Positions 44,432 through 56,772 of a stretch of 64,000 bases of DNA are shown piece after piece. Below the pieces are notes generated by a model that was given only the letters and a program-made list of their open reading frames with translations, was not told where the DNA came from and made no database searches. The stretch comes from Propionicimonas sp. (GTDB taxonomy: Bacteria > Actinomycetota > Actinomycetes > Propionibacteriales > Propionibacteriaceae): assembly GCA_013791955.1 (NCBI GenBank), contig VMSW01000007.1:1240001-1304000 (forward strand), written 5' to 3'. Made by a program: the position numbers and the translations under genes. Within the stretch, counting starts at the first letter, position 1; every line of letters begins with the position of its first letter.

Positions 44432-45007
44432 ATCCTGCACCCAACTCGGTCCGGGGCCTCAGTTTCGGTGAACAGTAGAGCCGTGCCACGCCACCGACCT
44501 CCCGCTACCGCGCTCCGCCCAGAGTTGGCCCGCCTGCGACGCCTCAATGCTGGGATGCCCGCGGCCACCGCGCTGCTTCCGCGAACCGTTGACCACCGTC
44601 CAGCCCAGCCGACGCTCCCCCTTGGTGAACCGCCCGAGCCGGTGCCCACCAGCACTTTGGCCGACCATCAGGCCCGCCAACTCGCCACGGCCGTGACTAC
44701 CTCACTGGTCGAAGTGATCGCAGGCCGCCGGCCTGCCCAGCAATTGAGCGCCTGGGTTAGCCCTGAGGTGTTTGGGCTGATCGAGAAACTCGCCATATCC
44801 CACCGGGGCTCAGATATTCGCCTGCGATCAATCCGAGTCCAGACACCACGACCGCAGGTAATCGAGATAGCCGTACACCTGGTTCAGCGTGGACGGTCAA
44901 AAGCCGCCGCGGTAGGCCTCAACATTGTCGCCGGACGCTGGCAGGCGACTGGCCTGGAGATCGCCTTGGAAGCCCGGCGGATCAATCAGGTTCGTGCTGT
45001 CGCCTGA
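44423..45007 (+). CDS. Rv3235-family protein
   Basis: Protein of at most 194 residues with a disordered Pro/Arg-rich N-terminal half and a C-terminal alpha/beta domain (VVEVIAGRRPAQQLSAWVSPEV, VIEIAVHLVQRGRSKAAAVGL, RWQATGLEIAL). This is the pattern of the actinobacterial Rv3235 family, often found close to secA as here. The earliest start, TTG at 44423, coincides with a DnaA-box-like nonamer and has no ribosome site; GTG at 44468 or 44483 may be the true start. No enzymatic motif is visible. It is convergent with secA, whose stop is 9 bases away. Confidence 0.8.
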   Translation: MSTILHPTRSGASVSVNSRAVPRHRPPATALRPELARLRRLNAGMPAATALLPRTVDHRPAQPTLPLGEPPEPVPTSTLADHQARQLATAVTTSLVEVIAGRRPAQQLSAWVSPEVFGLIEKLAISHRGSDIRLRSIRVQTPRPQVIEIAVHLVQRGRSKAAAVGLNIVAGRWQATGLEIALEARRINQVRAVA

Positions 45008-45016
45008 ATCAGCCGA

Positions 45017-47842
<2,826 letters not shown>

Positions 47843-47958
47843 GACAAACCCGTGCTTCCTTGTGAATTCGACTGCGACCCGTTCGGGCGCACCGACGCCC
47901 ATCCTATTGGCTTTGCCCAACCTGGCGCGGCACCGCTGCACCGTCGAACGCCCATGGC

Positions 47959-48786
47959 TCAGAAGAGCACGGTCGCCAACTCGCCCACCTGCTCGAAGCC
48001 GACCCGGGCGTAACTGCGGATCGCTGCGGTGTTGAAGTCGTTGACGTAAAGGCAGGCGACCCGGTACTCCGACAGCACGTATTCGGTGACCGCAGCCATC
48101 GCCGGGATCGACGCACCCTGCCCGCGCAGCCCTGGCTCCAGCCAGACTCCTTGCACCTGAGCCACGCCACCGCTGGCCGCCCCAATGTCGGACTTGAAGA
48201 TCACCCGACCATCAGCCACGATGCCGAAGGCGCGCCCCTCCAACACCAGCCAGCGGCAGTAGTTGCGGTAGCTGGACTGCGGCCCTGAGCCGGGGTCCAC
48301 CCCAACCTCTTCGATGTACATCGCCACTGAGGCGGCGTAGTAGGACTCGAAGTCGGTCATGGTGATCCGCTGCACGCGGGGATCCGCGGCTATCTGCGGC
48401 CCGGTAGCCGTAGCCATCATTGGCTGACGTCGCCGCACCTCGCGGGCCTGGGAGTAGCCGCGGCCCCATCGCTGCCCCAGTGCCTCCCACAGCGCTAACG
48501 CGAGCCAGGATGGTCCAACAATGGACTGACAGGTGCGCCGTCGCCCAACCACCTCCACGAAGGCACTGATCGCGTCCAGGTGCTCCGCTACCGGCACCAG
48601 GTTCGCGCCCAGGTGGAGCAGTGCGGTCGGCTGCTCGCTCGGCCAGCCGTAAAGCTGACCCGGGACTGCCGGGTTCAAGACCCCGGCGTCCACCCTGGAG
48701 GCGACGAAAACGTTGCCGACCGGATCGCAATCCAGCAATCGGCGCACCAATGGGGCATCTGTTGGGGTGAGGATCCGCGCGGGCAT
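47959..48786 (-). CDS. GNAT acetyltransferase with DUF4081 N-domain
   Basis: Predicted acetyltransferase of 275 residues, of the Rv2867c type that follows ispG in actinobacteria. The N-terminal DUF4081-like domain ([21 protein letters not shown]) is joined to a C-terminal GNAT fold with the acetyl-CoA-binding stretch [20 protein letters not shown] and the closing [23 protein letters not shown]. The substrate is unknown. It starts 3 bases after the ispG stop, so the two are co-transcribed. Confidence 0.9.
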   Translation of the reverse strand: MPARILTPTDAPLVRRLLDCDPVGNVFVASRVDAGVLNPAVPGQLYGWPSEQPTALLHLGANLVPVAEHLDAISAFVEVVGRRRTCQSIVGPSWLALALWEALGQRWGRGYSQAREVRRRQPMMATATGPQIAADPRVQRITMTDFESYYAASVAMYIEEVGVDPGSGPQSSYRNYCRWLVLEGRAFGIVADGRVIFKSDIGAASGGVAQVQGVWLEPGLRGQGASIPAMAAVTEYVLSEYRVACLYVNDFNTAAIRSYARVGFEQVGELATVLF

Positions 48787-48789
48787 CGA

Positions 48790-49938
48790 CTACCCGACCG
48801 TCACCTCTGCCGAGCCCTGCTCGGCCTCAGGCATCTCAGCGGCCAGCCGATTCGCCTCCTCGATCAGGGTCGCCACGATTTCGTCCTCAGGCACGGTCTT
48901 CACCACTTCACCGCGGACGAAAATCTGGCCCTTTCCGTTGCCGGACGCGACCCCCAAATCGGCCTCGCGCGCCTCGCCGGGGCCGTTCACCACGCACCCC
49001 ATCACGGCTACCCGCAGCGGCACGGTTAGCCCCTCAAGGCCAGCGGTGACCTCCTCGGCCAGCGTGTAGACGTCCACCTGCGCCCGCCCGCAGGACGGAC
49101 ACGAAACGATCTCCAGTTTGCGGGGCCGCAGGTTCAGCGATTCCAGAATCTTGACCCCGACCTTCACCTCTTCGACCGGGGGTGCCGACAGCGAGACCCG
49201 TATCGTGTCGCCGATGCCCTTACTCAGCAGTGCCCCGAAAGCAACCGCCGACTTGATCGTGCCCTGGAAGGCGGGCCCAGCCTCGGTGACCCCCAGATGC
49301 AGCGGGTAGTCACATGCCTGGGACAGCAACTCATAGGCACGCACCATGACCACCGGATCGTGGTGCTTGACCGAGATCTTGAAGTCACCGAAGCCATGCT
49401 CTTCGAAGAGACTCGCCTCCCACAATGCCGACTCCACCAGGGCTTCGGCGCTCGGCGCTCCGTACTTGGCTAGCAGCCGGGAATCCAGCGAGCCAGCGTT
49501 CACGCCAATCCGGATCGATACCCCAGCGTCAGCCGCAGCCTTGGCGATCTCGGCAATCTGGTCGTCAAAGGCGCGAATGTTGCCCGGGTTCACCCGGACG
49601 GCCGCGCAGCCGGCATCGATGGCAGCGAAGACGTATTTGGGCTGGAAGTGAATGTCGGCAATGACCGGAATCGGGCTGTGCGAGGCGATCGTGGCCAGCG
49701 CATCGGCGTCATCGGAGCTAGGGACCGCTACCCGCACGATGTCGCAGCCAGCTGCGGTGAGCTCAGCGATTTGTTGCAGGGTGGCGTCGACATCGGTGGT
49801 CTTGGTGGTGGTCATCGACTGCACCGAGACCGGCGCTCCCCCGCCAACCAACACCTTCCCCACTCGAATCTGACGGGTTGGTCGTCGGGGCGCCAACACT
49901 GGTGGTGGCGCGGCCGGCATCCCCAGGCTTACAGACAT
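48790..49938 (-). CDS. ispG: 4-hydroxy-3-methylbut-2-enyl-diphosphate synthase
   Basis: Iron-sulphur enzyme of the MEP isoprenoid pathway, converting methylerythritol cyclodiphosphate to HMBPP. It has 382 residues. The TIM-barrel half holds [21 protein letters not shown] and VRVNPGNIR. The 4Fe-4S ligands are in [12 protein letters not shown] and in [11 protein letters not shown], which also holds the catalytic Glu. The ATG at 49938 follows GAGGAG closely (3 bases); an in-frame ATG at 49959 would add 7 residues but lacks a ribosome site. dxr of the same pathway lies 1.4 kb upstream on the same strand, the usual actinobacterial dxr-rseP-ispG order. Confidence 0.96.
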   Translation of the reverse strand: MSVSLGMPAAPPPVLAPRRPTRQIRVGKVLVGGGAPVSVQSMTTTKTTDVDATLQQIAELTAAGCDIVRVAVPSSDDADALATIASHSPIPVIADIHFQPKYVFAAIDAGCAAVRVNPGNIRAFDDQIAEIAKAAADAGVSIRIGVNAGSLDSRLLAKYGAPSAEALVESALWEASLFEEHGFGDFKISVKHHDPVVMVRAYELLSQACDYPLHLGVTEAGPAFQGTIKSAVAFGALLSKGIGDTIRVSLSAPPVEEVKVGVKILESLNLRPRKLEIVSCPSCGRAQVDVYTLAEEVTAGLEGLTVPLRVAVMGCVVNGPGEAREADLGVASGNGKGQIFVRGEVVKTVPEDEIVATLIEEANRLAAEMPEAEQGSAEVTVG

Positions 49939-50081
49939 CTGCTCCTCGTTCACTGCCATGTTCAGGCGGCCGGTGGCTGCCCGCGAACAGCCTACTCACG
50001 CCGAAGTCACAAACCCGTTCAGACGGGCAGTGATTAGGCAGCCTTACCAAGCCGCCGCATCCTCGCTTGCTCCGGCGTCGA

Positions 50082-51371
50082 TCAGAACAACTGGATCGGG
50101 CTGACGATATCGGCCAGGATCAGCGCCACCCCGGCGATCAGCAGGAATCCGGCCACTCCGTAGGCGATCGGCAGCAGCTTCGCCGTGTCGAAGAAGCCGG
50201 GGTCGGGCCGCCGGAACAGCGCTGCGGCCTTGCGGCGCAACCACTCATAGATCGCCCCGGCGATGTGCCCGCCGTCCAAGGGCGGCAGGGGCACGAAGTT
50301 GAACAACGCCAGGAAGAGGTTGATCGAGGCCAGCAGGGTGGCGAAGGTGGCGAATTTCTGCGCTACTGGAAGGTCCGCGGAGCCGGCCACCTGCCCGGCG
50401 ACCTGGCTGGCCCCGACGATGCTGATCGGGTCATAGAGGTCGCGCGGCTGACCGGTGACCATCCCGACCACCACATCCCAGATCTTCACCGGGAATTGGG
50501 CCAAAGCGACCACACTCTGCTGGGTCATCGTCCACATGTCGCTCAGCACCTCAGCCGGGCCACCCTTGGTCAGTTCCTGCTTGGGGCTGATGCCCAGCCA
50601 ACCGGCCCGTACTTGATGGCTGGGGTCCAATCGGTCGGGCAGATTATTGATGCCGGTGCGCACCTGCGGCAGGGCCACGGTTTGACCGTTGCGTTCCACG
50701 ACGATGTCGGCCGGACCGTCCAGGTTGGCCCGAATCAGGTCGCTGAGCTGGGTGTAGCTGGAGATTGGCACCCCATTGAAGCTGACCACCCGGTCGCCAA
50801 CCTGCAGGCCCGCCTGGGCCGCCGGGGTCGAGGGGTCGGCAGCGGTGCATTCGGTGCGGGAGGCATCGGCAATAACACACTGCTGCACAAAGGCGATGGT
50901 GGTTTGGGGCCGGTAGACACCATAACCCGCAGTCACGCCCAGCATGAGGACGAAGGCAATCAGCAGATTCATCGTCGGACCACCAGCCATCACGATCAGT
51001 TTCTGCCAGGTCTTCTTCTGGTAGAACAGGCGCTGGTTGGCGACATCGTCTGGCGTGATCTCCGACCACTCGCTTTCGCGGGCGCCGTCAGCAAAATCGC
51101 TCAGCCTGGTGCGGCGCCTGCTGCCGTCCGGCCGGGGCGGGTACATCCCCATTAGCCGGACGAAGCCGCCGAGGGGGAACCATTTGAAGCCGTATTCGGT
51201 CTCGCCTCGGGTGGTCGACCACAACGTCGGCCCGAACCCAACAAAGTACTTCGGCACCCGCACCCCGAACAGCTTGGCCGGCACCATGTGACCGACCTCA
51301 TGGAGGGCCACCGAAGCCATGATCAGCGCAAAAAAGCCCAGCGCGAAGGCCACCACGGTCACTAGCTCCAT
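50082..51371 (-). CDS. rseP: RseP/Rip1-like site-2 intramembrane metalloprotease
   Basis: Membrane zinc protease that cleaves anti-sigma factors or other membrane substrates. It has 429 residues. The first helix contains ALHEVGHM (HExxH), the second zinc ligand is in NFVPLPPLDGGH near the C-terminus, and a PDZ domain lies between (AAQAGLQVGDRVVSFNGVPI). About four membrane helices are seen. The ATG overlaps the dxr stop (TGATG) and AAGGAG, its ribosome site, lies within the last dxr codons, so expression is coupled to dxr. Mycobacterial Rip1 regulates several sigma factors and cell-envelope genes. Confidence 0.95.
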   Translation of the reverse strand: MELVTVVAFALGFFALIMASVALHEVGHMVPAKLFGVRVPKYFVGFGPTLWSTTRGETEYGFKWFPLGGFVRLMGMYPPRPDGSRRRTRLSDFADGARESEWSEITPDDVANQRLFYQKKTWQKLIVMAGGPTMNLLIAFVLMLGVTAGYGVYRPQTTIAFVQQCVIADASRTECTAADPSTPAAQAGLQVGDRVVSFNGVPISSYTQLSDLIRANLDGPADIVVERNGQTVALPQVRTGINNLPDRLDPSHQVRAGWLGISPKQELTKGGPAEVLSDMWTMTQQSVVALAQFPVKIWDVVVGMVTGQPRDLYDPISIVGASQVAGQVAGSADLPVAQKFATFATLLASINLFLALFNFVPLPPLDGGHIAGAIYEWLRRKAAALFRRPDPGFFDTAKLLPIAYGVAGFLLIAGVALILADIVSPIQLF

Positions 51372-52522
51372 CACAACTCCTTGATCCGGTCGGCGGCGGC
51401 GATCCGGGCGGCAGCATCAGCCGCCAGTACTGCGGCCACACTGAGCGACTCGGTGACTGGCTGGGCCAGGTGGGCCCGAACCACGTCTTCGACCACATCA
51501 ACAATGCCGCAGAAGGACAAATCGCCGGCACAGAAGGCGTCCACGCACACCTCGTTGGCCGCGTTGTAGACCGCAGGGGCGGTGCCGCCTGCTTTCCCGG
51601 CCCGGCGGGCCAGCTCCACGGCGGGGAAGGCGGCGTTGTCCAGCGGCTCAAAGGTCCAGCTGGTCGCGGTGCGCCAATCGCAGGCAGCAGCCGCATCAGC
51701 CAGACGCTCGGGCCAGGCCAGGCCCAACGCGATTGGCAGCTTCATATCTGGCGGTGAGCACTGAGCGATGGTTGAGCCGTCGTGGAACTCCACCATCGAA
51801 TGGACGATCGACTGTGGGTGCACCACCACCTCGATGTCGTCCAGGTCGACGCCGTAAAGCAGGCCAGCCTCCAACAACTCCAAACCCTTGTTAATCAGGG
51901 TGGCTGAGTTGATGGTGATCACCCGGCCCATCGCCCAGGTGGGGTGGGCCATCGCCTGATCGGGGGTGACTTCGGCCAGCTGCGCTCGCGTCCGACCGCG
52001 GAACGGTCCGCCGGAGGCGGTCAGGATCAGCCTGCGCACCTCATCGGCTCGCCCGGCCCGCAGCGCCTGGGCTAAGGCTGAGTGTTCTGAATCCACCGCG
52101 ACGATTTGGCCCGGCGCGGCAGCCTCGGTGACCAGGCGTCCGCCGATCACCAGGGATTCCTTGTTGGCCAAGGCCAAAGTGGTGCCAGCAGCCAAGGTGG
52201 CCAATGTCGGGGCCAGACCGGCGGCTCCGGTGATGCCGTTGAGCACCACGTCGCAGGACGCGCCCGCCAGTCTGGTGGCAGCATCCGGCCCAGCCCAGAT
52301 CTCGATGCCGGGCAGCTGTTCGGCGATCCGATCAGCAGCGTCTACATCACTGACGGCCACCACCGCGGGCCTCAGCGCCTTGGCTTGGGCCACCAGGAGC
52401 TCGGCCGAGGTACCACCAGCTGCCAGCCCGACCACTTCAAAACGGTCTCGGCGGGCGTTGATCACCTCAATCGCCTGGGTGCCGATCGAGCCGGTGCTGC
52501 CCAGGATCACGACTTGCCGCAT
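51371..52522 (-). CDS. dxr: 1-deoxy-D-xylulose 5-phosphate reductoisomerase
   Basis: NADPH-dependent enzyme making methylerythritol 4-phosphate, the committed MEP step. It has 383 residues. The N-terminal Rossmann motif is [15 protein letters not shown]; the metal and substrate site includes [32 protein letters not shown] and [29 protein letters not shown] lies 8 bases before the ATG. It heads a coupled pair with rseP and is divergent from the LOG-family gene across 99 bases. Confidence 0.97.
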   Translation of the reverse strand: MRQVVILGSTGSIGTQAIEVINARRDRFEVVGLAAGGTSAELLVAQAKALRPAVVAVSDVDAADRIAEQLPGIEIWAGPDAATRLAGASCDVVLNGITGAAGLAPTLATLAAGTTLALANKESLVIGGRLVTEAAAPGQIVAVDSEHSALAQALRAGRADEVRRLILTASGGPFRGRTRAQLAEVTPDQAMAHPTWAMGRVITINSATLINKGLELLEAGLLYGVDLDDIEVVVHPQSIVHSMVEFHDGSTIAQCSPPDMKLPIALGLAWPERLADAAAACDWRTATSWTFEPLDNAAFPAVELARRAGKAGGTAPAVYNAANEVCVDAFCAGDLSFCGIVDVVEDVVRAHLAQPVTESLSVAAVLAADAAARIAAADRIKEL

Positions 52523-52621
52523 TAACTGAACTCCTTGTTTGCTACGCCATCGTTCAGCCTAGCCGTCGATAGGCTGAACCGGCCGGGCCTGCCCCGGCGA
52601 AGAAGCAGGATGAGGTGAGGG

Positions 52622-53695
52622 ATGGCCAGCATCGAGATCGAGTCTCTCGATCAGCTCCGGGCCCAATTGGCGTCCGCGTCCAGCTTGGCTGGGTGCTGGG
52701 TACAGTCGCTGGATCTGAGTGGAATGGCTGTCGAATTGAGCCAGGCCGAGGTGAATCGGGCGGTGTTTCTTGGCTGCGTTTTCGCCGCCGGCAGCGAAGC
52801 CGAACTGGAGACCAGGGGCGCCCTGGTGTTTCCTACCCTGCCTGATTTGCCGTTCAACCCCTACCGCGGCGGGCTCTATGCGCCTGGTGAGTTGTACGAA
52901 GGGCTGGAGCGCGGCTATCGCCACACCCTGGACGCCCGGGTCTACCGATGGTGGCATTACGTGGGCCAGCATCGCAGCTTGACCAGCGAACTGGCGATGA
53001 CCCTGCACGACCACGCGATAACTGATGCACTGGCCGACCTGGGTCTCGATCAGGCCATCGGGGTGATGGGCGGGCACCGGCTCACCCGCGACCACCGCGA
53101 CTACGCTGCGGCCGCCCACCTCGGGCGGCGGCTGGCCGCAGCGGGGCGCGCAGTGATCACCGGCGGCGGCCCGGGCGCCATGGAGGCGGTCAATCTCGGC
53201 GCGTCACTGGTTGGCTCGCCCGCCGATCTTGCGGCCGCCATCGAGTTGCTAGGCCAACGTCCGGCCTTCGCTGGCGCCCTCGAAAGCTGGGCGCAGGCCG
53301 CCCTGGCCGTGACCGATCGCTGGGATCTCAGCGGCCCCAGCTACGGCGTGCCCACCTGGCTATACGGCCACGAACCGCCCAACGCCTTCAGCGCCGGAGT
53401 GGCCAAATTGTTCTCCAACGCGATTCGCGAAGACGTCCTGTTACGGCAAGCATCCGGCGGCTTGATCTGCCTGCCGGGCGCCGCCGGCACCGTCCAGGAG
53501 ATTTTCCAGGCAGTGACGCCGCGCTACTACGCCGAGGCCCAAACAGAGATTCCCCCGCTGATCCTGGTCGGCCGCGACTACTGGACCAAGACCGTGCCAG
53601 CCTGGCCTCTGCTATCGGCGCTCGCTGATGGACGCACCATGGCTGCCTCACTCCACCTCGTCGACTCTGTCGATGACGTGCCCGCCCTGCTCTGA
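52622..53695 (+). CDS. LOG-family Rossmann-fold nucleotide-binding protein
   Basis: Protein of 357 residues. The C-terminal half (about 130-340) is a LOG/lysine-decarboxylase-like domain with VMGGHRLTRD, ITGGGPGAMEAVNLGASL and LPGAAGTVQEIFQ. In the classical family the last motif is PGGxGTxxE; here it reads PGAAGTVQE. LOG proteins release free cytokinin-type bases from nucleotide monophosphates or bind nucleotides; the substrate here cannot be set. The N-terminal about 120 residues (pentapeptide-like SLDLSGMAVELSQAEVNRAVF) are additional. It ends near tandem repeats that separate it from the convergent ABC-F gene. Confidence 0.85.
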   Translation: MASIEIESLDQLRAQLASASSLAGCWVQSLDLSGMAVELSQAEVNRAVFLGCVFAAGSEAELETRGALVFPTLPDLPFNPYRGGLYAPGELYEGLERGYRHTLDARVYRWWHYVGQHRSLTSELAMTLHDHAITDALADLGLDQAIGVMGGHRLTRDHRDYAAAAHLGRRLAAAGRAVITGGGPGAMEAVNLGASLVGSPADLAAAIELLGQRPAFAGALESWAQAALAVTDRWDLSGPSYGVPTWLYGHEPPNAFSAGVAKLFSNAIREDVLLRQASGGLICLPGAAGTVQEIFQAVTPRYYAEAQTEIPPLILVGRDYWTKTVPAWPLLSALADGRTMAASLHLVDSVDDVPALL

Positions 53696-53706
53696 TTGCT
53701 CTGATT

Positions 53707-53772
53707 GGGGACGGTTCCTCCGCGCAGCTCACGGGGACGGTTCCTCCGCGCAGCTCACGGGGACGGTTCCTC
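53707..53772. repeat. Tandem 26-bp repeat containing GGGGACGGTTCCTC
   Basis: Two perfect 26-base units (53707-53732 and 53733-53758) are followed by the first 14 bases of a third (53759-53772). Each starts GGGGACGGTTCCTC and ends GCGCAGCTCAC. They fill the space between two convergent genes. Confidence 0.93.
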
Positions 53773-53786
53773 TGGGGCTGGCCAAC

Positions 53787-55388
53787 TCATCGCCAGACCT
53801 CTCGCAACCGGGGTAGGCCTTGGTCGAGGGCCAGTTCGAGCCAGACCTCGATGCCCAAAGCGTCCAAGAAACGCTGATCGTGGCTGACCACCAGCAGCCC
53901 GCCACGATAGGCATTCAACGCTGCGATGAGCTCGCGCACGCTCGGTAGATCCAGGTTGTTGGTCGGTTCGTCAAGCACCACGAGCTGCGGGGACGGGTCG
54001 GCCAGCAGCAGCCGCGCCAGCACCACCTTGAACCGCTCGCCACCCGACAGACTGCTGGTCGGTCGCTCCACTGCTGCCCCCCGCAGGCCAAACCCGGCCA
54101 GCAAGCCGCGGATCTGCTCGGCGTTGGCTTTCGGCGTCACCGCCGCCACACTGGCCAACACCGTGGCGGCATCGTCGAGTTCGTCCAGGCGTTGGGGCAG
54201 GTAGCCAATTCGATCACAAAGCGGCACCGCCAACAGCGTTCCGCTTCCGCTCGCCGGATCAAACATCGATGCCAACAGGCGGGTCTTGCCGACGCCATTG
54301 CGGCCAGTGAGGGCAACGCGGCGCGGTCCGGCAATCAGGAAGCTGCGCTCGCCATCACCCAGCTCCACCAGGCGACGCCCTGAAGCCACCGCTGGGTCGG
54401 GCAACCGAATCGTCACTCGGGCCACGCTAGGTAACCCACCTTGGGCCTCGGCCAGTTCCGCCTGGGCGCTAGCGAGGCGAGAATCGAGTTTGCCCCTAGC
54501 CTTGCCGGCGCTCTGCTGCGCCCGGCGCCGACGTTCGTCCGCAGCAGCCCCAATGAACTTCGAGTTGGCCACGTCTCTGCGACCCTGACGGGCACTTCGG
54601 GCCAGCTTGGTTTCGGCTTCGATTCGTTGACGCTGCTCGACCCGGACGCGCTGCCGGGCGGTCGCCACCGCCTGCTCTGCGGCTTGTTGCTCGCGGGCGC
54701 GATGCTCGACAAACCCGTCAAAGTTGCCACCGAAAGTCGTGAGTCGGCCAGCGTCCAGCTCCACTATCTGAGCAACGACATTGAGCACGTCGGCATCGTG
54801 GCTGACTACCAGCAATGCGCCCGGCCAGTTGGCTACCAGCTCCACTACTGCGGCCTTCGAGTCAGCGTCCAAATTGTTGGTGGGCTCATCCAGCAGGGTC
54901 AGCCCGGGCCTGGCCGACTGCAGCCCCGCCAACGCGACCAACATGGCCTCCCCACCGGAGAGCTCGCCGGTCGGACGATCCAGGCCAAGGCCGGACAATC
55001 CGGCTGCAGCCAGTGCAGCCAACCCGCGGTGTTCCACGTCCCACTCCTGGCCAACCAGGTCATAGAGGACGGCATCAGTGCCACCTGCTTCGATGGCCCG
55101 TAGCGCGCGGATTTGGGGGCCGATGCCAAGCAGTTCAGCCACGGTGGCACCGGTGTGCAGCGGCAGATCCTGACGCAGCACGCCGACCGCACCGGTGACC
55201 GAAATCCGCCCGGCGGTAGGCCGCAGTTCCCCGGTGATCAAGCGCAACAGGGTGGACTTGCCAGCGCCGTTGCCTCCGATCAGTCCGGTACGGCTGCCGA
55301 AGGCGGCATCAGCCGAGGCCAACAGGGGCTGGCCATCGGGCCAGGCAAAGGAAACGTTCTCAAAGACAACTGCAGGTGATTGGGGCAT
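53787..55388 (-). CDS. ABC-F ATPase, possible antibiotic-resistance or translation factor
   Basis: Soluble twin-ATPase protein of 533 residues without membrane helices. The first domain has GGNGAGKST (38-46), LSGGEAMLVALAG and LLDEPTNNLD; the second TGRNGVGKT, LSGGERFKVVLARLLL and LDEPTNNLD. A long basic linker (about 225-300, Arg/Gln/Ala-rich) joins them; in ribosome-protecting ABC-F proteins this reaches the peptidyl-transferase centre. Members either protect ribosomes from macrolides, lincosamides or pleuromutilins, or act in translation quality control. The gene has a 13-codon leader ORF and an SD-burying hairpin upstream, a control mode known for drug-inducible resistance genes. This supports, but does not prove, a resistance role. 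Confidence 0.92.
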   Translation of the reverse strand: MPQSPAVVFENVSFAWPDGQPLLASADAAFGSRTGLIGGNGAGKSTLLRLITGELRPTAGRISVTGAVGVLRQDLPLHTGATVAELLGIGPQIRALRAIEAGGTDAVLYDLVGQEWDVEHRGLAALAAAGLSGLGLDRPTGELSGGEAMLVALAGLQSARPGLTLLDEPTNNLDADSKAAVVELVANWPGALLVVSHDADVLNVVAQIVELDAGRLTTFGGNFDGFVEHRAREQQAAEQAVATARQRVRVEQRQRIEAETKLARSARQGRRDVANSKFIGAAADERRRRAQQSAGKARGKLDSRLASAQAELAEAQGGLPSVARVTIRLPDPAVASGRRLVELGDGERSFLIAGPRRVALTGRNGVGKTRLLASMFDPASGSGTLLAVPLCDRIGYLPQRLDELDDAATVLASVAAVTPKANAEQIRGLLAGFGLRGAAVERPTSSLSGGERFKVVLARLLLADPSPQLVVLDEPTNNLDLPSVRELIAALNAYRGGLLVVSHDQRFLDALGIEVWLELALDQGLPRLREVWR

Positions 55389-55392
55389 ACCA

Positions 55393-55427
55393 ACTCCGAA
55401 GGATCAGCGCAGCGCTGCTTCCGGAGT
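55393..55427 (-). promoter_or_regulatory. Hairpin burying the ABC-F Shine-Dalgarno sequence
   Basis: On the minus strand ACTCCGGAAG pairs with CTTCGGAGT (nine pairs with one bulged G), enclosing an inner AGCGC-T-GCGCT hairpin. The 3' arm contains the GGAG that lies 5 bases before the ABC-F ATG, so the ribosome site is hidden in this fold. Confidence 0.75.
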
Positions 55428-55444
55428 CGACTCGACTCAACAGG

Positions 55445-55486
55445 TCAGCGCAGCGGGTGGATAGCTGAACCGGAGTTGATCTTCAT
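55445..55486 (-). CDS. Putative 13-residue leader peptide of the ABC-F gene
   Basis: ATG at 55486 opens MKINSGSAIHPLR followed by TGA, with GAGGA 4 bases upstream. It ends 56 bases before the ABC-F start. Its codons 3-6 contain AACTCCGG, which could pair with the same CGGAGTT that the downstream hairpin uses. Its last codons (CGCTGCGCTGA) can pair with CAGCGC in the 5' half of the inner hairpin. A ribosome stalled on this ORF would therefore change folding of the ABC-F ribosome site. No homologue is known to me. Confidence 0.65.
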   Translation of the reverse strand: MKINSGSAIHPLR

Positions 55487-55557
55487 TTCGTCCTCATCGA
55501 GGTGGGGAATGCCACTTCCAGAGTGCCGCACTGATGCGACTCATGCCAACTGACTCT

Positions 55558-56772
55558 CTAGTTCGGAGCCTCTGAGGCAGCCAACTGGCCACAGGCACCA
55601 TCGATCTCACGGCCCCTGGTATCCCGGACGGTAACCGGTACGCCGCGCAACTCCAGGCGCCGGATGAATTCATCGGTGACTTCGGGCTGCGATGCCGTCC
55701 ATTTCGAGCCTGGGGTCGGGTTCAGCGGAATCAGGTTCACATGCACCCAGCCATAGCCGTTGGGGCCACGCAACACTGAAGCAAGCTCCTCAGCCCGCCA
55801 GGACTGATCGTTCACGTTATGAATCAACGCATACTCGATCGACACGCGACGTCCGGTACTCAGGAAGTACTGCTTGGCTGCGGCAATCACTTCTGAAATC
55901 GGCCAACGGGTGTTGATGGGGCATAGCTCGTCGCGCAGTTCGTCGTCGGGGGCGTGCAGGCTCACCGCCAGCGTCACCGGCAGCCCTTCGCTAGCCAGCT
56001 TGCGAATGCCAGGCACTAAACCGACGGTGGAGATGGTCACGCCCCGTGCCGAAATGCCCAGCCCGGCTGGGGCTGGCGAAGTGATCGTGCGCACCGCCTT
56101 CAACACCGCGGCGTAGTTGGCCAACGGCTCCCCCATGCCCATCAGGACGACGTTGTTCACCCGACCCGGACCGCCGGGCACTTCCGAATCCCGCAGGCGC
56201 CGGGCGGAGTCAATCACCTGGGCCACGATCTCGGCTGCACTCAGGTTTCGCTGCAAGCCGCCCTGACCGGTGGCGCAGAACGGACAGGCCATCCCACAGC
56301 CAGCCTGGGAGGAAACACACACCGTAGAACGGTCGCGGCCCCGTCCGCTGGCTCGGATGCCCGGCACGCCGTAGCGCATCAGGACGCTCTCAACCAGCGA
56401 GCCGTCGTGGAGGCGCCACAGCGATTTAACCGTGGTGCCGCCATCAGCTACCTGGTCGCGTACCAACCAGGTCAGTTTGGGCGCGCAACGCTCGGCCAAC
56501 ACTGCCCGATCGTCCTTCGGGATGTCGGTCCATTCCTCAGGGTCCTCACTGAGCCGGACGAGGACCTGCCGGTCAAGTTGTCCGGCCCGGAACTTCGGCA
56601 AGCCGAGTTCGGCGATCAACTCGGCGCGCTCAGCGGCGTCCAGATCGATCCAATGCTTGGGCGGACGCCCCCGCCGCGGGGCGTCCATGGCCAGTGGGAC
56701 GATCCGCCCGGCCTCTGCTTGACGCAACGACTCGGTGAAAGCCGCCTCTTCGGCGGGCGTCAGACCGCTCAC
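55558..56772 (-). CDS. rlmN: Dual-specificity 23S rRNA/tRNA adenosine-C2 methyltransferase RlmN
   Basis: Radical SAM enzyme methylating A2503 of 23S rRNA and A37 of some tRNAs. It has 404 residues. The cluster motif is CGMACPFC, preceded by TVCVSSQAG; other family blocks are [49 protein letters not shown] and the C-terminal [19 protein letters not shown] with the catalytic Cys. The GTG overlaps the cdsA stop as GTGA, indicating coupling. An in-frame ATG at 56688 is possible, but the N-terminal extension is common in actinobacteria. Confidence 0.96.
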   Translation of the reverse strand: MSGLTPAEEAAFTESLRQAEAGRIVPLAMDAPRRGRPPKHWIDLDAAERAELIAELGLPKFRAGQLDRQVLVRLSEDPEEWTDIPKDDRAVLAERCAPKLTWLVRDQVADGGTTVKSLWRLHDGSLVESVLMRYGVPGIRASGRGRDRSTVCVSSQAGCGMACPFCATGQGGLQRNLSAAEIVAQVIDSARRLRDSEVPGGPGRVNNVVLMGMGEPLANYAAVLKAVRTITSPAPAGLGISARGVTISTVGLVPGIRKLASEGLPVTLAVSLHAPDDELRDELCPINTRWPISEVIAAAKQYFLSTGRRVSIEYALIHNVNDQSWRAEELASVLRGPNGYGWVHVNLIPLNPTPGSKWTASQPEVTDEFIRRLELRGVPVTVRDTRGREIDGACGQLAASEAPN

